The notes under the pieces are model-generated. The model made no database searches, was not told where the DNA came from, and saw nothing but the letters and a program-made list of their open reading frames with translations. 22,589 nt of DNA from Ectocarpus siliculosus. Taxonomy: Eukaryota; Sar; Phaeophyceae; Ectocarpales; Ectocarpaceae. The stretch covers positions 1 through 22,589 of the forward strand of contig FN648827.1 of the NCBI GenBank assembly GCA_000310025.1, written 5' to 3'. Below, piece by piece: positions 9,996 to 21,200 of this stretch (positions within the stretch are counted from its first letter, which is position 1; each line of letters starts with the position of its first letter). The position numbers and the translations under genes are program-made.

Positions 9996-10119
9996 TTGTG
10001 ACCACGGGAATCGACCGCGTCGAGTGTTGGATCAGTACGGACATACGAAGGTACTGGGTAGAGCGAGATCGGAACGGTTTTAATGTGAAGAGAACAACAA
10101 CAACAACAACAACAACAAC
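9996..10119 (+). repeat. Dispersed repeat with CAA-rich 3' tail, copy b
   Basis: Second copy of the element at 5468-5588, diverged by substitutions and small indels. It ends in about nine uninterrupted AAC units (10093-10119). Sequence following the tail differs from copy a, which marks the 3' end of the shared unit. The 5' limit is gradual; a short T-run lies just before it in this copy. Confidence 0.65.
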
Positions 10120-10754
10120 GTATCTGGGATCTGGCCCGTTACCTGCGAATAAAACCTCTTTTCGGCGGAAGTCAGCGAAGGGTAAAGATGCCCCCGCCCG
10201 CAGCAATCGCGAACCGCACGAACGCCGCCGTAGCGTTGGGCACCTCGCCATGCTGCTCGACGAATTTGACCTATTTATTGATACGTGGGGCGGGCAGGGT
10301 GTCCGAGCAAGCATTTACTGACAAGAAGTTTCCGACACAGGAGAAGGTTGCACGAAAAACGGTTGTGTCTACAATTAGATTGATAAGCATAGGCATACGG
10401 CCCACACCTAACACACACAAGACAGCAGTAGTACAGGTCTGGTCGAGCCTATCGTCAAAAATATGGCAGGGTGTGAAGATATGCGTGTCCTATCGATGTG
10501 CCGTGCCTATAAGATGTACTCGCAAGTTCCACGTCTTCAACAGCTGTGGGGCAGATGATGCCGTATGGACATCTTTGAACCTACACAACGGGCACCACAG
10601 GCCTGGCGCGTTTTTTTTGCCACCTCTTGTAGTTCACCCGCACCAGCTCGCTCTCTCGCTCTCGGGTGCGATAAAAAATATATGTATTCCAACCTCGGTG
10701 GCGGCTAACCTGTATCCTTCCGCGCGTTTTCCCTTTCAACAATCTTCGCCGCAG
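10120..10754. other. No supported gene; flank of orphan cactin exon
   Basis: No preceding cactin exon (which would encode a Trp/Asn/Tyr-rich stretch before the GYKFN motif) was found. A plus-strand frame across 10188-10904 merely runs into the cactin exon. The last bases, a pyrimidine-rich run ending in CGCCGCAG, form the retained acceptor. Confidence 0.45.
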
Positions 10755-10900
10755 GGCTACAAGTTCAACATGTTCTACCCTGACCTGATCGATCGCGGGG
10801 ATACCCTCAAGTATTTCTTGGAGAAGGTCGATCACCCCGGCTTTGCCTTGCCATCCTCCGATTCCACGCCGGCCCTCCGTACGAAGACGTCGCTCTCAAG
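10755..10900 (+). pseudogene. Cactin C-terminal exon fragment, frameshifted
   Basis: Cactin is a conserved nuclear protein linked to splicing, with a highly conserved C-terminal domain. This segment starts after a CGCCGCAG acceptor with GYKFNMFYPDLID and ends AILRFHAGPPYEDVALK before a GTAATT donor; both are hallmarks of that domain. The two halves are in different frames. At 10843-10852 the pentamer TTGCC occurs twice in tandem. The exon is 146 nt, and without one TTGCC it would be 141 nt, exactly 47 codons, phase 0 at both ends. The next cactin exon (the Glu-Trp-Glu and C-terminal Arg-rich part) and the preceding one are not found nearby. I therefore read it as a detached, broken copy of a gene located elsewhere. 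Sequencing or assembly error is the alternative for the 5-nt repeat. Confidence 0.8.
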
Positions 10901-13900
10901 GTAATTTAGACTATCTACGGTAACTACCGTTCGTTGTGAGTCACCGCACGGTCCGGAGCCGTCGCACAGGGGTGCGATGCAAAGTAAATGTCTAAATGAT
11001 TTGATTCGATTTCTGCACAGGGTCCGGAAGTCGCCGAACAGGGGTGCGATGACTCGAAACCTAGGGTAGTTGAGTGCCAGTGATTCCGGGGCAATTTTCG
11101 CCCCTCCCTGCAACCATATGCCAGTGTTGGCATGTCAGCTCTGCTGTATGGGTAGTAGATAGGTCATCGTCGCGCACCACACGTGGAGGTACGAAGGAAA
11201 CGAAACACATTGGTGTTTCCAAGGATTGTTTCCACGGGCACTTCCTGATAATATCGCCTTCAGGGTTTACTCTTCGCCTGCTGGCTTGTCTCGGGATTCT
11301 GTCGCGGTCTTTCCTACTCCTACACTGTTGTAGGCCGAGAAGAAGGAAGGGTAGTTTGTAGAAGAAGTGTATCGCAAGGTGCGGCAAGTGTTGGTGCTGC
11401 GTGTGTCGAGTACTGTAGTCTTACAAGGGGCTCGGCCCTTTGTTGGCTCGTGGCGCGCCGTTTGTCCGAATTGCGAAAGGTCTGCCAGGGCATTTTCTGG
11501 ACTTATTTTCGGTCTCGAAGCATTGTTTGAGCTGTAAGGTGTTGTCTCGTATGTATGTGCGCTTACTACGTAGAGGCCGCATGGCAGTAGTACAGGAGGA
11601 CGCTTTGGCGGAAACGATGCCTACCTTCGTGAACCCTCGAGACACTTCGATGAAACAGATTTTAAAGTGACCTACCGGTGAAGCTGTAGATGTACTCTAA
11701 GCAGCCCGTTAGCGTTATTGATACATACATACCAGTACATGAACTGTAGATGCACAACGCGTGATGTTGTGGATCCCACCCTACCAGGTCCCCAATCCCG
11801 ATCAGTTGATTGGGAATTTCGGAGGGCGTGTTGTGTGATCGCGTTGTGGGAGGGAGGTGCGTAGCCTTGGTTTGCGTGGCCGTATCTGTTTTGTCTACGC
11901 TGATTCCTTTCGTCCATCCAAACCGCTCGTCCATCCATACCGCTGCGCGCCTGACGCTGGTCCCCGAAACTCTACGGCGCGCTACGTACGCGTGCGTGCG
12001 TACAGCAGGCTAGCACCACCTGCGACCTAGTTTTTCATGCCTGCTCACGATGACGATGTATGCGTGCTGTTGTTCACGAAGGAAAGGACAAAAGGGACGT
12101 AAGTTAATGACACAAAGACTACGACAGCGTTGAAACATTAGCTAGAACGATGCAGGGGTACAAGTAGCAGTGAGAGGCAAGCGTACAGTCAGAGAACGCC
12201 GAAACCGCCCGTAAAAACGCCCAGTCAAAAGGTTCCATCCGAGGCTTTGTTCCTCCTCGGTACATCCCGCCGCGGTTCTACGACAACTCCGGTACACCAC
12301 CACAACCACCACCACCCCGCCCTCCGCACTCCCGCACGAAAAACGTAGAAGCTGATGAATCCTTGACGAGGCGAAGAAAAGATGAAAAAACGCTGTTTTC
12401 ACAGGATCCACGAACGGCCCAGAGATGAAATCGAGGTGAGCAAGTAGTCGCAGCTTCCACAACTGCTGCCGTGGACGTCGACCAGCCAGAGATCGGACGG
12501 GAGGCAACTAACTGCTGTTCGATTGTATGATGACGCAAAAAAGGCAGGGTTCGTGGTTGTTGGTGATGATCATCTGAACAATAATGGGCTGGCTGATGAA
12601 ACCAAAACACGACTGGCCTGTCCGTGCATATTCCACCACAGCGACCGCAACACTCCTGTCACCCCTGTCAAACACAGCAGCGGTGATTGGTCCAACACGA
12701 CTTTCCGGTGTGATAGCTTTTGGCGCTGGGTCTCTCTGGAACATTTTCGTCTCCGCATGCATTGTAGACTATGCATGATGAACGCAGGAACTTATGGGCT
12801 CTTTTTGATGGCTTGGACAGATGGAGCTGTTGTTGTATTGTGGAGACCTTTGGTCTGGTACTACACCACCAGAGGGAACAAAGCCGAGCAGAGAGCAGAA
12901 GTATTGTTGTGTACACAAGGGAGTCCAATCCCCGAGGCTGCATGGGGAGATGAGAGCAGAGTGTCGTTGGGTTGTGGTCGTTGCCCGAATTGTTCCGATT
13001 TTTCCGCGCGAAATGGGTAGGTCGTGCGTGCGGAGGAAACGTGCCCAACAGCTTTCTCCATCCCACCTGGCAACCTACTCGCGGTATGGTGTATGGTACC
13101 ACCAAACCAACCAAGAAAGTTATGCCGCGTGTGCCAGGTTTTGTTGTCATGCATACCACGAAGCAGAACCATGTGGGTACATAGCATGTAAGCCAGCTAA
13201 TATTTCACACGAGCTGCAATACCACGGAGAGAACCAAAAAATGAGATAGATTACACGTCCGGAAATTTCAAAAATGAGAGAGGAAAAAAATCCAACCTTG
13301 CAACACCGCGGAAACAAGTGAGAGAGCCAGCACGTGTTACTACTACTGCTGCTGTGTCTACATTAGCCACGTTCAAACACGAGACTGGCACGCAATGCGC
13401 CATGACTGATAGGGGCAGTCGAGCGTCAGGACGACCGAGTGGAAACGAGGGCCAATGCGTCGCATCGAGCTGTTCCTTTCGCTATGCCACTGCTGTGATC
13501 GTTGCATCAATCGTCGAATTTTAATTTTGTGTTCAATTCAAACCCAAGCGCGCGGCCCAAGTTTTCGCTCCGCTCCAAGCATCAACCTACAGCAGTAGTA
13601 CATATATATCATGGCAAGCGTGCGTTTCTTTCGCAGGTTGCAGCCGGCGCAATACGATCACCCAATCACTCACCACTCTTAACGGGGTTGGTTTTGGTGG
13701 GAGCTGCTGTGCTGTGAGCACCCGCCCGTGTCCCGGCCGGCATGCTTCATCCAGGGAGCTCTCAAATCCACGATCCAGGGTGAGCTCTAGCCACAGTGGG
13801 TTTGCAAAGCCGAATGGTATGGCGGCAAGCATGCGACACATGTTGCACTCTGGATTGCTCAGCACACCCAGCAGCGTCTCTCTCTCTCGTCTCCCTCTCT

Positions 13901-13998
13901 CTAGTGGATGGAGGTGAACGTGGGATTCTATATCCGCGGGAGAGAAGCAGAGAGACAAGCGTTGGAGTAAAAAAAGCAGCTGATCCAGGGGCCGCGTG
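10901..13998. other. Long stretch without supported genes
   Basis: Contains a short direct repeat (10951-10979 and 11022-11050) and scattered weak frames. The most gene-like piece is a plus-strand frame at 12584-12778 with a hydrophobic stretch (VIGPTRLSGVIAFGAGSLW) ending at a stop; it could be a membrane-protein remnant but its codon use is not biased. A minus-strand frame at 13587-13958 has no recognisable motif. CT-rich simple sequence lies at 13,870-13,905. Confidence 0.4.
10951..11050 (+). repeat. Short direct repeat, 71-bp spacing
   Basis: GTCCGGAGCCGTCGCACAGG with GGTGCGATG following (10951-10979) recurs as GTCCGGAAGTCGCCGAACAG with GGGTGCGATG (11022-11050). It lies in the flank downstream of the cactin exon fragment. 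Confidence 0.6.
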
Positions 13999-14000
13999 CC

Positions 14001-14007
14001 TATATAG
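14001..14007 (+). promoter_or_regulatory. Possible TATA box
   Basis: TATATAG within GCCTATATAGAGGG. About 70 bases downstream is an ATG (14071) opening a 35-codon frame that ends at a good GTAAGC donor (14176). The spacing is compatible with a promoter, but TATA strings are common and no transcript evidence is available. Confidence 0.25.
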
Positions 14008-14070
14008 AGGGAGGGTATAGGCTTCTATATCTGTGTCCTTTGCGCCGCCCCCCCGGAGTGTTCATGGTTG

Positions 14071-14323
14071 ATGGTTGATCCGAGCAACGCGTGCTCCTTC
14101 CCTTCCCCCACCCACCACACTTCTACTCGTCCCCTCTGTTCTCAGCAGCGCCAACCCCAGCGTCAACACCAGCAGGTAAGCGAGCGGCCTTTTTTCGCCC
14201 CCACCTGCATAGTAAAGATATCCTACCTTCCCAGCAGCAGTAGCAGCAGCAGCAGCAGCCCAGACTCACCTCGCTTCACCGCCGCCACCTATCTTTGTTG
14301 TCCACAAAAAAGAGACAGAGGAG
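14071..14323 (+). other. Candidate 5' exons of an unidentified plus-strand gene
   Basis: 14071-14175 opens with ATG (MVDPSNACSFPSP...) and ends CAGCAG before GTAAGC. A second candidate exon runs from after TTCCCAG (14235) to GAG before GTAAGA (14324). Joining the two in the first exon's frame meets an immediate TAG, so these could be untranslated exons or unrelated. CAG/AGC repeats occur in both. I recognise no product. Confidence 0.2.
14226..14262 (+). repeat. CAG/AGC microsatellite
   Basis: An interrupted run of AGC triplets, with one TAGC interruption. Similar CAG runs lie at about 14,396-14,409 and 14,854-14,878. Confidence 0.8.
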
Positions 14324-14838
14324 GTAAGACATCCAGGTTGGGCAGGATTGGTGAAAGAGAGATAAGGTCTAGGCAATCTGGAAGGAAGTAAGGTCAACAG
14401 CAGCAGCAGTCTACATGCGCGGCAGCGACAACATTCTCTTCGGATATCTTTGGTCTCTCATGCCGGCTTGATGGTCCGTGTTTGAATGCATGGCCATGTG
14501 TCGCCCTTGGGTGCAACGGCGGTTACCCTTTATTATGAACAGCAATGCATCGGACCAGACACGATCGTTGGGTGGGGCCTTCCTTGGTGTTGTGCTTGGC
14601 CGTGGTGTTGCTCGAGTTCACCCGGTTTGCACAGCATGTCGTGGGTGGTTAATGCATGCTTTAGCCGGTCCAGCTAGCTGTGTGGTTTCGGCTGCAAGCG
14701 CTGGTGTCTTGGTGTGTGAAGCGGCTGGCAGCCACCCAATCTTGATTTCTTCAATGCCTGGCGCGCCCATTTGTTTTCTGCTGAGATAGAGACGCCAGGC
14801 ATGTCCGGCGATCTATTCATCTCAAAGATACTGTAGAG

Positions 14839-15150
14839 ATGTCACAAGAGGAGGCAGCAGCAGCAGCAGCAGCAGCAGAGAGCTATGCACTTACATCATT
14901 TCGCGTCTTGAAAATGGAAGATTTACCGCTGCTGATCAAGGAGCTTCCACGCAAAGCTCCCCGTATCCAAGACCATGTGCCAGACCGCCGACCCCTTGCA
15001 TGCCCCCCCCGGTTCCGTTGTCCAATGCGGTCTACACTTGAAGGAGAAATGGCGAGTAGCGCGGTCGGACGAGCTTCTTCCGGAGATTCGCCCGGGGCTT
15101 CATCCATGGCGGCGGCGTTCAGGCGAGATAGACTATGTAACGTCGAGTAG
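14839..15150 (+). CDS. Hypothetical ORF with poly-Ala start
   Basis: A 103-codon frame opening MSQEEA, followed by a run of Ala encoded by a GCA microsatellite. It then reads ESYALTSFRVLKMEDLPLLI. Codon use weakens after about 14,980, where an overlapping frame (14975-15172, containing CQTADPLHAPPGSVVQCG) has a more GC3-rich, coding-like composition. A C-run at about 15,003-15,010 lies in this area and could hide a frameshift. No family is recognised and expression is unknown. Confidence 0.22.
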   Translation: MSQEEAAAAAAAAESYALTSFRVLKMEDLPLLIKELPRKAPRIQDHVPDRRPLACPPRFRCPMRSTLEGEMASSAVGRASSGDSPGASSMAAAFRRDRLCNVE

Positions 15151-17488
15151 TTTGGGCGTACTGTATTCATGATGATGCCCGTGTGCGGCATTGGGTGTTT
15201 TGATCGAGCGCATCTAGCGCTCCCATTGTCCCTTTTTTTTTTCGTGAAGAGGTATTGTATCGAAGCTGCTTGCTGCGCCACGTTTTTTGGTTTGGGCAAC
15301 ATTGCGATGCCTTGCTGTTTCCTCTTTTCAAAAATACTCCTTATCCGAAGGGTGGGAGCCAGAGTGTGCCCGCTGTCTCTCCTTGGGGAGGAGGTCCAAT
15401 TGAACCTCACCTTTCATCCCCTCAAAAGATTGAAAGCAGGTATTGTAAAAGTGCGTTTGGGTGTGAATTTTTCCCTGTCGGGGGAGAGAGACGCTCCACC
15501 TTGATCACCCTCGCTGTGGGTTCCCGGTCTTGCATGGTGTTTGATGTATAGTCTATACTGGAAAATGAAATTCTTCCAGGAGTGGCTGCTGCCGTCATTT
15601 CTTTTAACCTGGCTAGCTGCCTCCCCCGCGATCTGTATCCTTTTCCGGGCGTTGTTGTTCTCCGCACTGCCGTCATGTCTATCTCAAGTCATAGAGGAAA
15701 GACGCCCGCGTTACCGTAATTCTGATTCCACGCAACTCATGCGCAAGCCTAACCACCCACCTCTTTCAATCAAGCCAACAACCTGCTGCCTTTTCTTAAA
15801 GAGGTGGGTTGGTTGTTTTTCACAGGAGTTGTTTTCGATATGAATTCGCCTTTGCCATGGGGGACAAGCTTACCTCTGGCGCAGCAAGCGAGAGGAATGG
15901 ACGCATAGTTCGAGTTCTCGAGCTCTGTCGTCGACCAATACCGGGCACTCTCCTCCGCCCTCCGTTGAGAAGAAGTGTCTCAGCACTGCAATTCCGGGAG
16001 CTCTCTGGATCTCTCACAGAGAAGTATTCTCGTTTCGCGGTACACGTCCATGCTCCATGTGTCTCTGCCTCCCGTCTTCAACCTGCGTCCCTCTCGCCCT
16101 CTCAGCGGAAACCGGACCAGCCGGTCACGGGACACCGGCGGTTGTACAGTAGCTCGAACCATCTGGCGGGTGTTTGGGCCGTCCCGTCGACTTGGCCGGG
16201 CCTATTGATGATGTCATCCATCACCTCTCTTCCAGCATGCCCTCTGTTCTACCGTCTATCGAGAGCCCGCCGGTCCATTGGTCTTGTTGGGCTATACTCA
16301 CTGCTGTCTACACGCGAGGTCTTTGGTCTCCGACTGTGCATGTTTTCCTTCTCGTCTCAGCTCGTCGCCCACGCCTGCGTGTAGCGTGGCACTACGAAAG
16401 TTCTTTCTACGTGGAGTGGGGCTCCCCTTTGCCCATCTCTCCCTGCCTCGCTCTCATATTTGTTTTTCGATCAGTACACCTGCCGATCACCCCTCCACCA
16501 ATCGTTGTACTCCCGGTGCCTACGTCTTTTTTCTTTAGGGGCGGTCGCCGCAGTTTTGTGTTGTACTGAGCAACGATTAGCAAACATCCCGCTTTCCTTG
16601 GGGTTCGCGCGAAGCGAAAGCGCCATAAAATCTGCTGCTGAGGCACGACGGACGGGCACGATGTGCTTGTGTGCCATTTCTTTGTCCTTCGATGATGGTG
16701 TGTAGTCAACAGTTTTTGCTGTGTGTGTGGTGTCAGACACACAAGGCGTTTCGCGATCGTCCTTTCCGATTTGTACGGGTACACTCTACCGCAGTAATTG
16801 ACGTGTGAATCACCCGCGGCAGCGTTTTCGCGAAGAGCCAGAAACCCCCAAAAACGTTCTTCCAGAAACAAGTATTGAGATACCACGCCTGCTCGGCATT
16901 AGTTCATGATTCAATCAAACTAAATGCCTACATGAATAACTCGTCTTTCAATGGTGTACGTATATGTACTGATGTAGAGTCAGACAATATTCTTAAAGAA
17001 TAGGCCTACCGCTTTACATACCTCTCTGTCATTTACATGAAGTATGTTTTGTCAGCGTGTTTTTTGTCTATCGACTGCCCGGTGTGCACTCTATATTGAC
17101 TATATGTATTGACCTTTGTCTTGAAACCCCCTCAATTTGGGCGGTGTGGCCCCAAGCGCCAAAAACCTCGTACACAACTCCATGTTCTACCAGGACTACT
17201 CAAACTCGAGCAAACTAGACCCGCCTAGACTTCGCAACCAGACGTGCTGGCCTGAATGATGGCAGTGTCCATGTTCTATAAAACCTTGACTACATCATTC
17301 ACGCGCATCAGCAATGTCCTATGCTTGGTGGGACGTTGCGAGGAAACAGAGTTCGGCGGTCGTTCTTCATGTTGGAAAACGGTCCATGTCTTTGTGAATC
17401 GTAACGTTACTCAATCTGGACTGGTTGTTCGGCGTGTTTCTGTATCGTAGCGGAACGGCATTACATCTCGCGGTTGTGCATGGCATAC
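15151..17488. other. Long stretch without supported genes
   Basis: Several medium frames on both strands (for example 16174-16569 plus, 16407-16886 minus) lack biased codon use, splice logic and recognisable motifs. The stretch 16,900-17,110 is visibly A/T-richer. A strong inverted repeat lies at 15751-15814. Confidence 0.4.
15751..15814. repeat. Inverted repeat (16-bp arms)
   Basis: AACCACCCACCTCTTT (15751-15766) pairs with AAAGAGGTGGGTTGGTT (15798-15814) with one bulged T; the loop is 31 nt. A T-run follows the right arm. It could fold as a hairpin in RNA or be the remnant of a small TIR element; no target duplication is evident. Confidence 0.7.
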
Positions 17489-17628
17489 CTCGAAGTTTAT
17501 ACAAGACTCGTCGAGCACGTATGTTAGGAATTTCAACTCCGGGGAGATGAAGTGGTCGGCTACAGTTTGCCTTGAAGAGTATTGGTCGTATAGGCCGAGG
17601 TGGTCGTTCACCACGTGTATTTGTAGGT
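17489..17628 (-). pseudogene. Orphan exon-like segment, unknown family
   Basis: Read on the minus strand from after an AG (17630-17629) to a GTATGC donor (17488-17483). The length is 2 + 46x3, it is open throughout, and many codons end in C or G: HVVNDHLGLYDQYSSRQTV, then ADHFISPELKFLTYVLDE, ending CINFE. A TGA lies in frame just upstream of the acceptor, so the frame is confined to the proposed exon. I do not recognise the family. No partner exon was seen downstream on the minus strand, and upstream is the left edge of the duplicated segment. Confidence 0.35.
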
Positions 17629-18017
17629 CTCAATTCTCTATTCCCTCACAGTCATCCTTGCATTCGCGTTGCGACTTGGGTTCCATTGTCGGCGATTCTC
17701 ACGTATTTTGTTCTTGCTGTTTATCATTGTTTTTGTACTTTTTTCTCTGCGGTCTTGATTTCTCCTTTCTTTCCCCCCCCCCGGCTTTTCCTATTCTACT
17801 CTCCGCCCCTCTCTCGAGCCCTGATAGCGCAGCATTGCTTTCCTAACCCTTGCTTGTCGGAGTTTCCGATTTGTCTCGAAGAGTCGCCGCGCTGCTCTCT
17901 GTCTTCCTGCCTCCGTCTCTTTCTGCCCCTATCGCCTATTCATCGATGGACGTGGGCAGACCCTCTTCCCAAGTTGGTCGGTTGCTGTTTGCTGGCAGGA
18001 AGGATCGATCGCAAGAC
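17629..18017. other. Pyrimidine-rich spacer before copy 2
   Basis: From about 17,690 to 17,900 the plus strand is T/C-rich with a run of C at 17,774-17,783. No gene is supported. It adjoins the left limit of the second copy of the duplicated segment. Confidence 0.4.
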
Positions 18018-18030
18018 TCCCTCTGAGTAA

Positions 18031-18032
18031 TA
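18031..18032. other. Empty TA target site of the TIR element
   Basis: The sequence here reads gagtaa-TA-tgtcatt without interruption. In copy 1 the same flanks are separated by the 219-bp element and a second TA. This is the pre-insertion state, or alternatively a perfectly precise excision. Confidence 0.85.
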
Positions 18033-18254
18033 TGTCATTCACAACTACAGCAGTAGACCTTGTTCACCTTGTGTGTTGCCGTAAAATGTGCACCACGGTA
18101 CCAAAGGCGCTATTCGGCATTTGTAGGCGGCGGTTTCATCGGTAGCAGCTGTAAAAAGCATTCGCTCACAACTCCCAAAATGTTGAGTTGTGACCACTCG
18201 CCTCTACCCGCCCCCCTCGCCTCTGCTCTCCTCTGCTACCTCTTCCTTTTGCAG

Positions 18255-21200
18255 GGGGGAAGTCGTGTGCGAGTGCGAAGTTCCCGAATGCAGCCCGTGC
18301 CCGATCGGATCCTCGGGTCACGGAAAGAGGCACTGGCACGTCTTTGATCGCATCGCCAGGAAACCGATCGTGGAAGTATCCACCTGGAGGTACGTTGTGG
18401 ATGGCCGGCCTCTCGTGACCGCTATCGGGGACCGGTGGTCTGTTTCTCCGAGCCCATTTCACCCTTTTCCGTGCCACGCCGATGTTGATGACATTCACGA
18501 ACCTGTTGGCCATGTGTATTGTAACCCCAACGATCGAACACTTCAGTCACTATGTCTGAACATTAACATTGTACTCGCTTGCCCACGCTTCACCCCGCTC
18601 CACGCTCAGCCGGAGGACGGCCGAAACGATAGCGGCCACCATGGCGGCACGACCCAGGAATTCGCCCGCAAGCGGGAAGGGAACGGCCACCGGCATGGCC
18701 AGGAGGATGGCACAAATGACGGTGAGCAAACGAGAAATATCACACAAGAAAGGAGGCTTTTCGTGCAGAGCCAAAGTTGAAACGACAAAGAAAAATAATG
18801 TTGCAAGAGGTGATGTAAGCGTAGCGGTGTCGATTGTTGGATTGGGTAACCTCCTGGTTTTGTTCGTCCTTGTCAATAGACATGAGCGTTCGATGTCAGT
18901 ATCGAGCAGGAGTATATCTATCATCGATGGTGCTGCCTCCCCAACTTGAAGTTGGCGGGCTAACTGACCCAAACGAACTTAACGGCACCTGGTTCATCTC
19001 AATGCTGTCATGCCCGCGAAGATTTCGGAGGAGGCCGAGGGAAACGCCAAGGCCAAGGGCAAGGGGACGGGCAAGCGGAAGGTGCCCAGGGCGGCGGCCG
19101 AGGCGGTAAGTAATGTCGCACATGAATTGAGGCTTTTTGTGAAATGGCAAACGTGAAACGACAAGGAAAAAAATATCTTGCAAGACATGATGGCGGTGTT
19201 GGTTGGTGTAGCTGGGGTACTTGTCCTGGTTTGTTCGTCCGCACTATGGACGGGAGCATTCAATGTCAGTACATTGTAGCAAACGGGAGTAAGTCCATCA
19301 TCGATTGTGCTGCCTCCCCAACTTCACGTTGGCTGGCTGAACGGCCCAAACGACCTAACGGCACCTGGCTCTCACTGTTGTCATGCTTCGAGCAGTCGTA
19401 GAACAGGACACATATTCTACCTCTGGTGCAGTTACTTCCGTCGTCCTCTAGTCCTTGCTCTTGCTCTTGTTCTTGCTGCTGTCGTCATTTTTATTTGGTG
19501 TCCGGAGGTTAGTGAGGTCAGGTGATGCACGTGCATCGCCACTTCCATCTGATATCCCTGGCCGATCTGGTTTTTTGTCCGTTTTCCTTCCCGCCCGGTC
19601 CGTGCCTTCTGCTGTGGACCCCTGACGGCGTCGATGGAACCTCTTCCGCTACCGCCTGCACTACCGTCGCCTCCTGCGGAAAGGAATCGCAGTTCCCCAA
19701 GAAGAGCCCGCGGATCGGAACGGAGTTCCAGGTGAGGGGTAGAGGTACAGCCTAGAAACGAACACGACTGCTCGAAGGTTTGATGTGGGAGGAGGTGGAG
19801 ATTGTAGCGGCAAGGCTACCTCTTGCTGTGCGTGCCTTGATGTAGATGAAGTAAAAATGAGGTTGTTGACACTCTCGTCGCATTGCGGAAATCGAATCAC
19901 CACACACACGTGTTGCGCTTCACGACAAGAACAAGAAGGCCACGTCCGTGTTCGTGTGCTTGATTGCATATCTCGCGTTGTGGAGCAAACGGTCAGCGTT
20001 TACGGAGCGGTGCTCTATGGTGCGATTGTTGTAAATGCGTTTGGCGTCCTCTCACTGCTGTCCTCGGCATGAATGTTTTGGAAGCCGTATTGATGTTGGT
20101 CTGTTGGGTATTTTTCCGTGACGATGGACGATCTGCTTTGCTACAGTGGTACTGCAGACTCCTGTCGGCGGGTGCCGGGTGGCACACTTGGTATCTTCTA
20201 CCATCTGTGAAGTTGGACATGTGGAGGGCGGGGGGGTTGCTAGAACAAGACCCGAGTCAGAACCAATGAATTAGGGCGGCTTGCGATTCACTGCTGCTGT
20301 TCCGCACCTCTCTCTTGCTCGTGGCAGGCGGTGCTGCCCCCGTTGCCCCCGCTCGGGCCACGGCCTGGCTGGAGCGAGGACAAGTGCCGCAAGGCGTGGG
20401 GTGCCCCGGCGGACGCTATGCCCGAGGAGGACAAGGTACATACGGAGAAGGTCGTCACGTGTGTGGCTGGAGCGAGGGGCAAGGGAGGAGAAAACACGGA
20501 CTGATTTTTCGTTGTTCCCTGAGGTTCCGTCGAAACAGGATGAACGGTAGTTCTCTCGGTTGTATTCCGTTCTCCAAGTAAGGATGTACCGGCATTGCGA
20601 GCAGAAAATCATGACGTTTGTCAAGCGGTCTAGGCTCAAGATGGCAGCAGCAGACTCCGGTACAGGAGAGGTCGTAGCTGTAGGTGGTGCATGTATCGCG
20701 TGCACGTCCAAGTAGAATCCTAGGCGGCATGGCAGTGTTTCCTCGCATAATTGTTGCTTAGATCCCTGTTGTTTGGTGAGTCCGCAACCGGACGGTCGGC
20801 TCCCTCTCCGTCCTTTACAGCACAGCACAAGGCGTGTTGCTTTGATAATACCATCATGGCGACGCCACCAATCACAACACAAGAGCAAGGTGCAAGCAGC
20901 GTTACACCCCAACAAATGAAGTTGTTTGCCGTGCGCGGTTCCCTCTTCCCTGCGGCAGTCCATGGACCTGTTTACGGCCCAACTCTTGACGGAGTTCCGG
21001 GCGGACATCCCGGAGGACGAGGTATGAGAAACGCGGGCAAGAAAGGATATGGTAGTGCATAGGGGGGAGGGGGTGCTCATGATTGGAGTATGCAGCAGGT
21101 GTTGTTGTGTACACGGTGTCTCCAGCGTGTACCAGTTCAGTATTTCCAGAGAGTAGGTGTCGCCTGGCAAACAGGGAGGGAGGCTCCGCCTTGTTTCATG

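Noticed and set aside
10188-10904. 238-codon plus-strand frame ending in the cactin segment
   Set aside because: The upstream part has no cactin similarity; the cactin part is preceded by a clear splice acceptor and is frameshifted within, so this is not a real fusion.
14883-15410. 175-codon minus-strand frame
   Set aside because: No recognisable domain; appears to be a shadow of GC-rich sequence on the other strand.
16407-16886. 159-codon minus-strand frame
   Set aside because: Unbiased codons, low-complexity Thr/Lys/Arg content, no homologue recognised.
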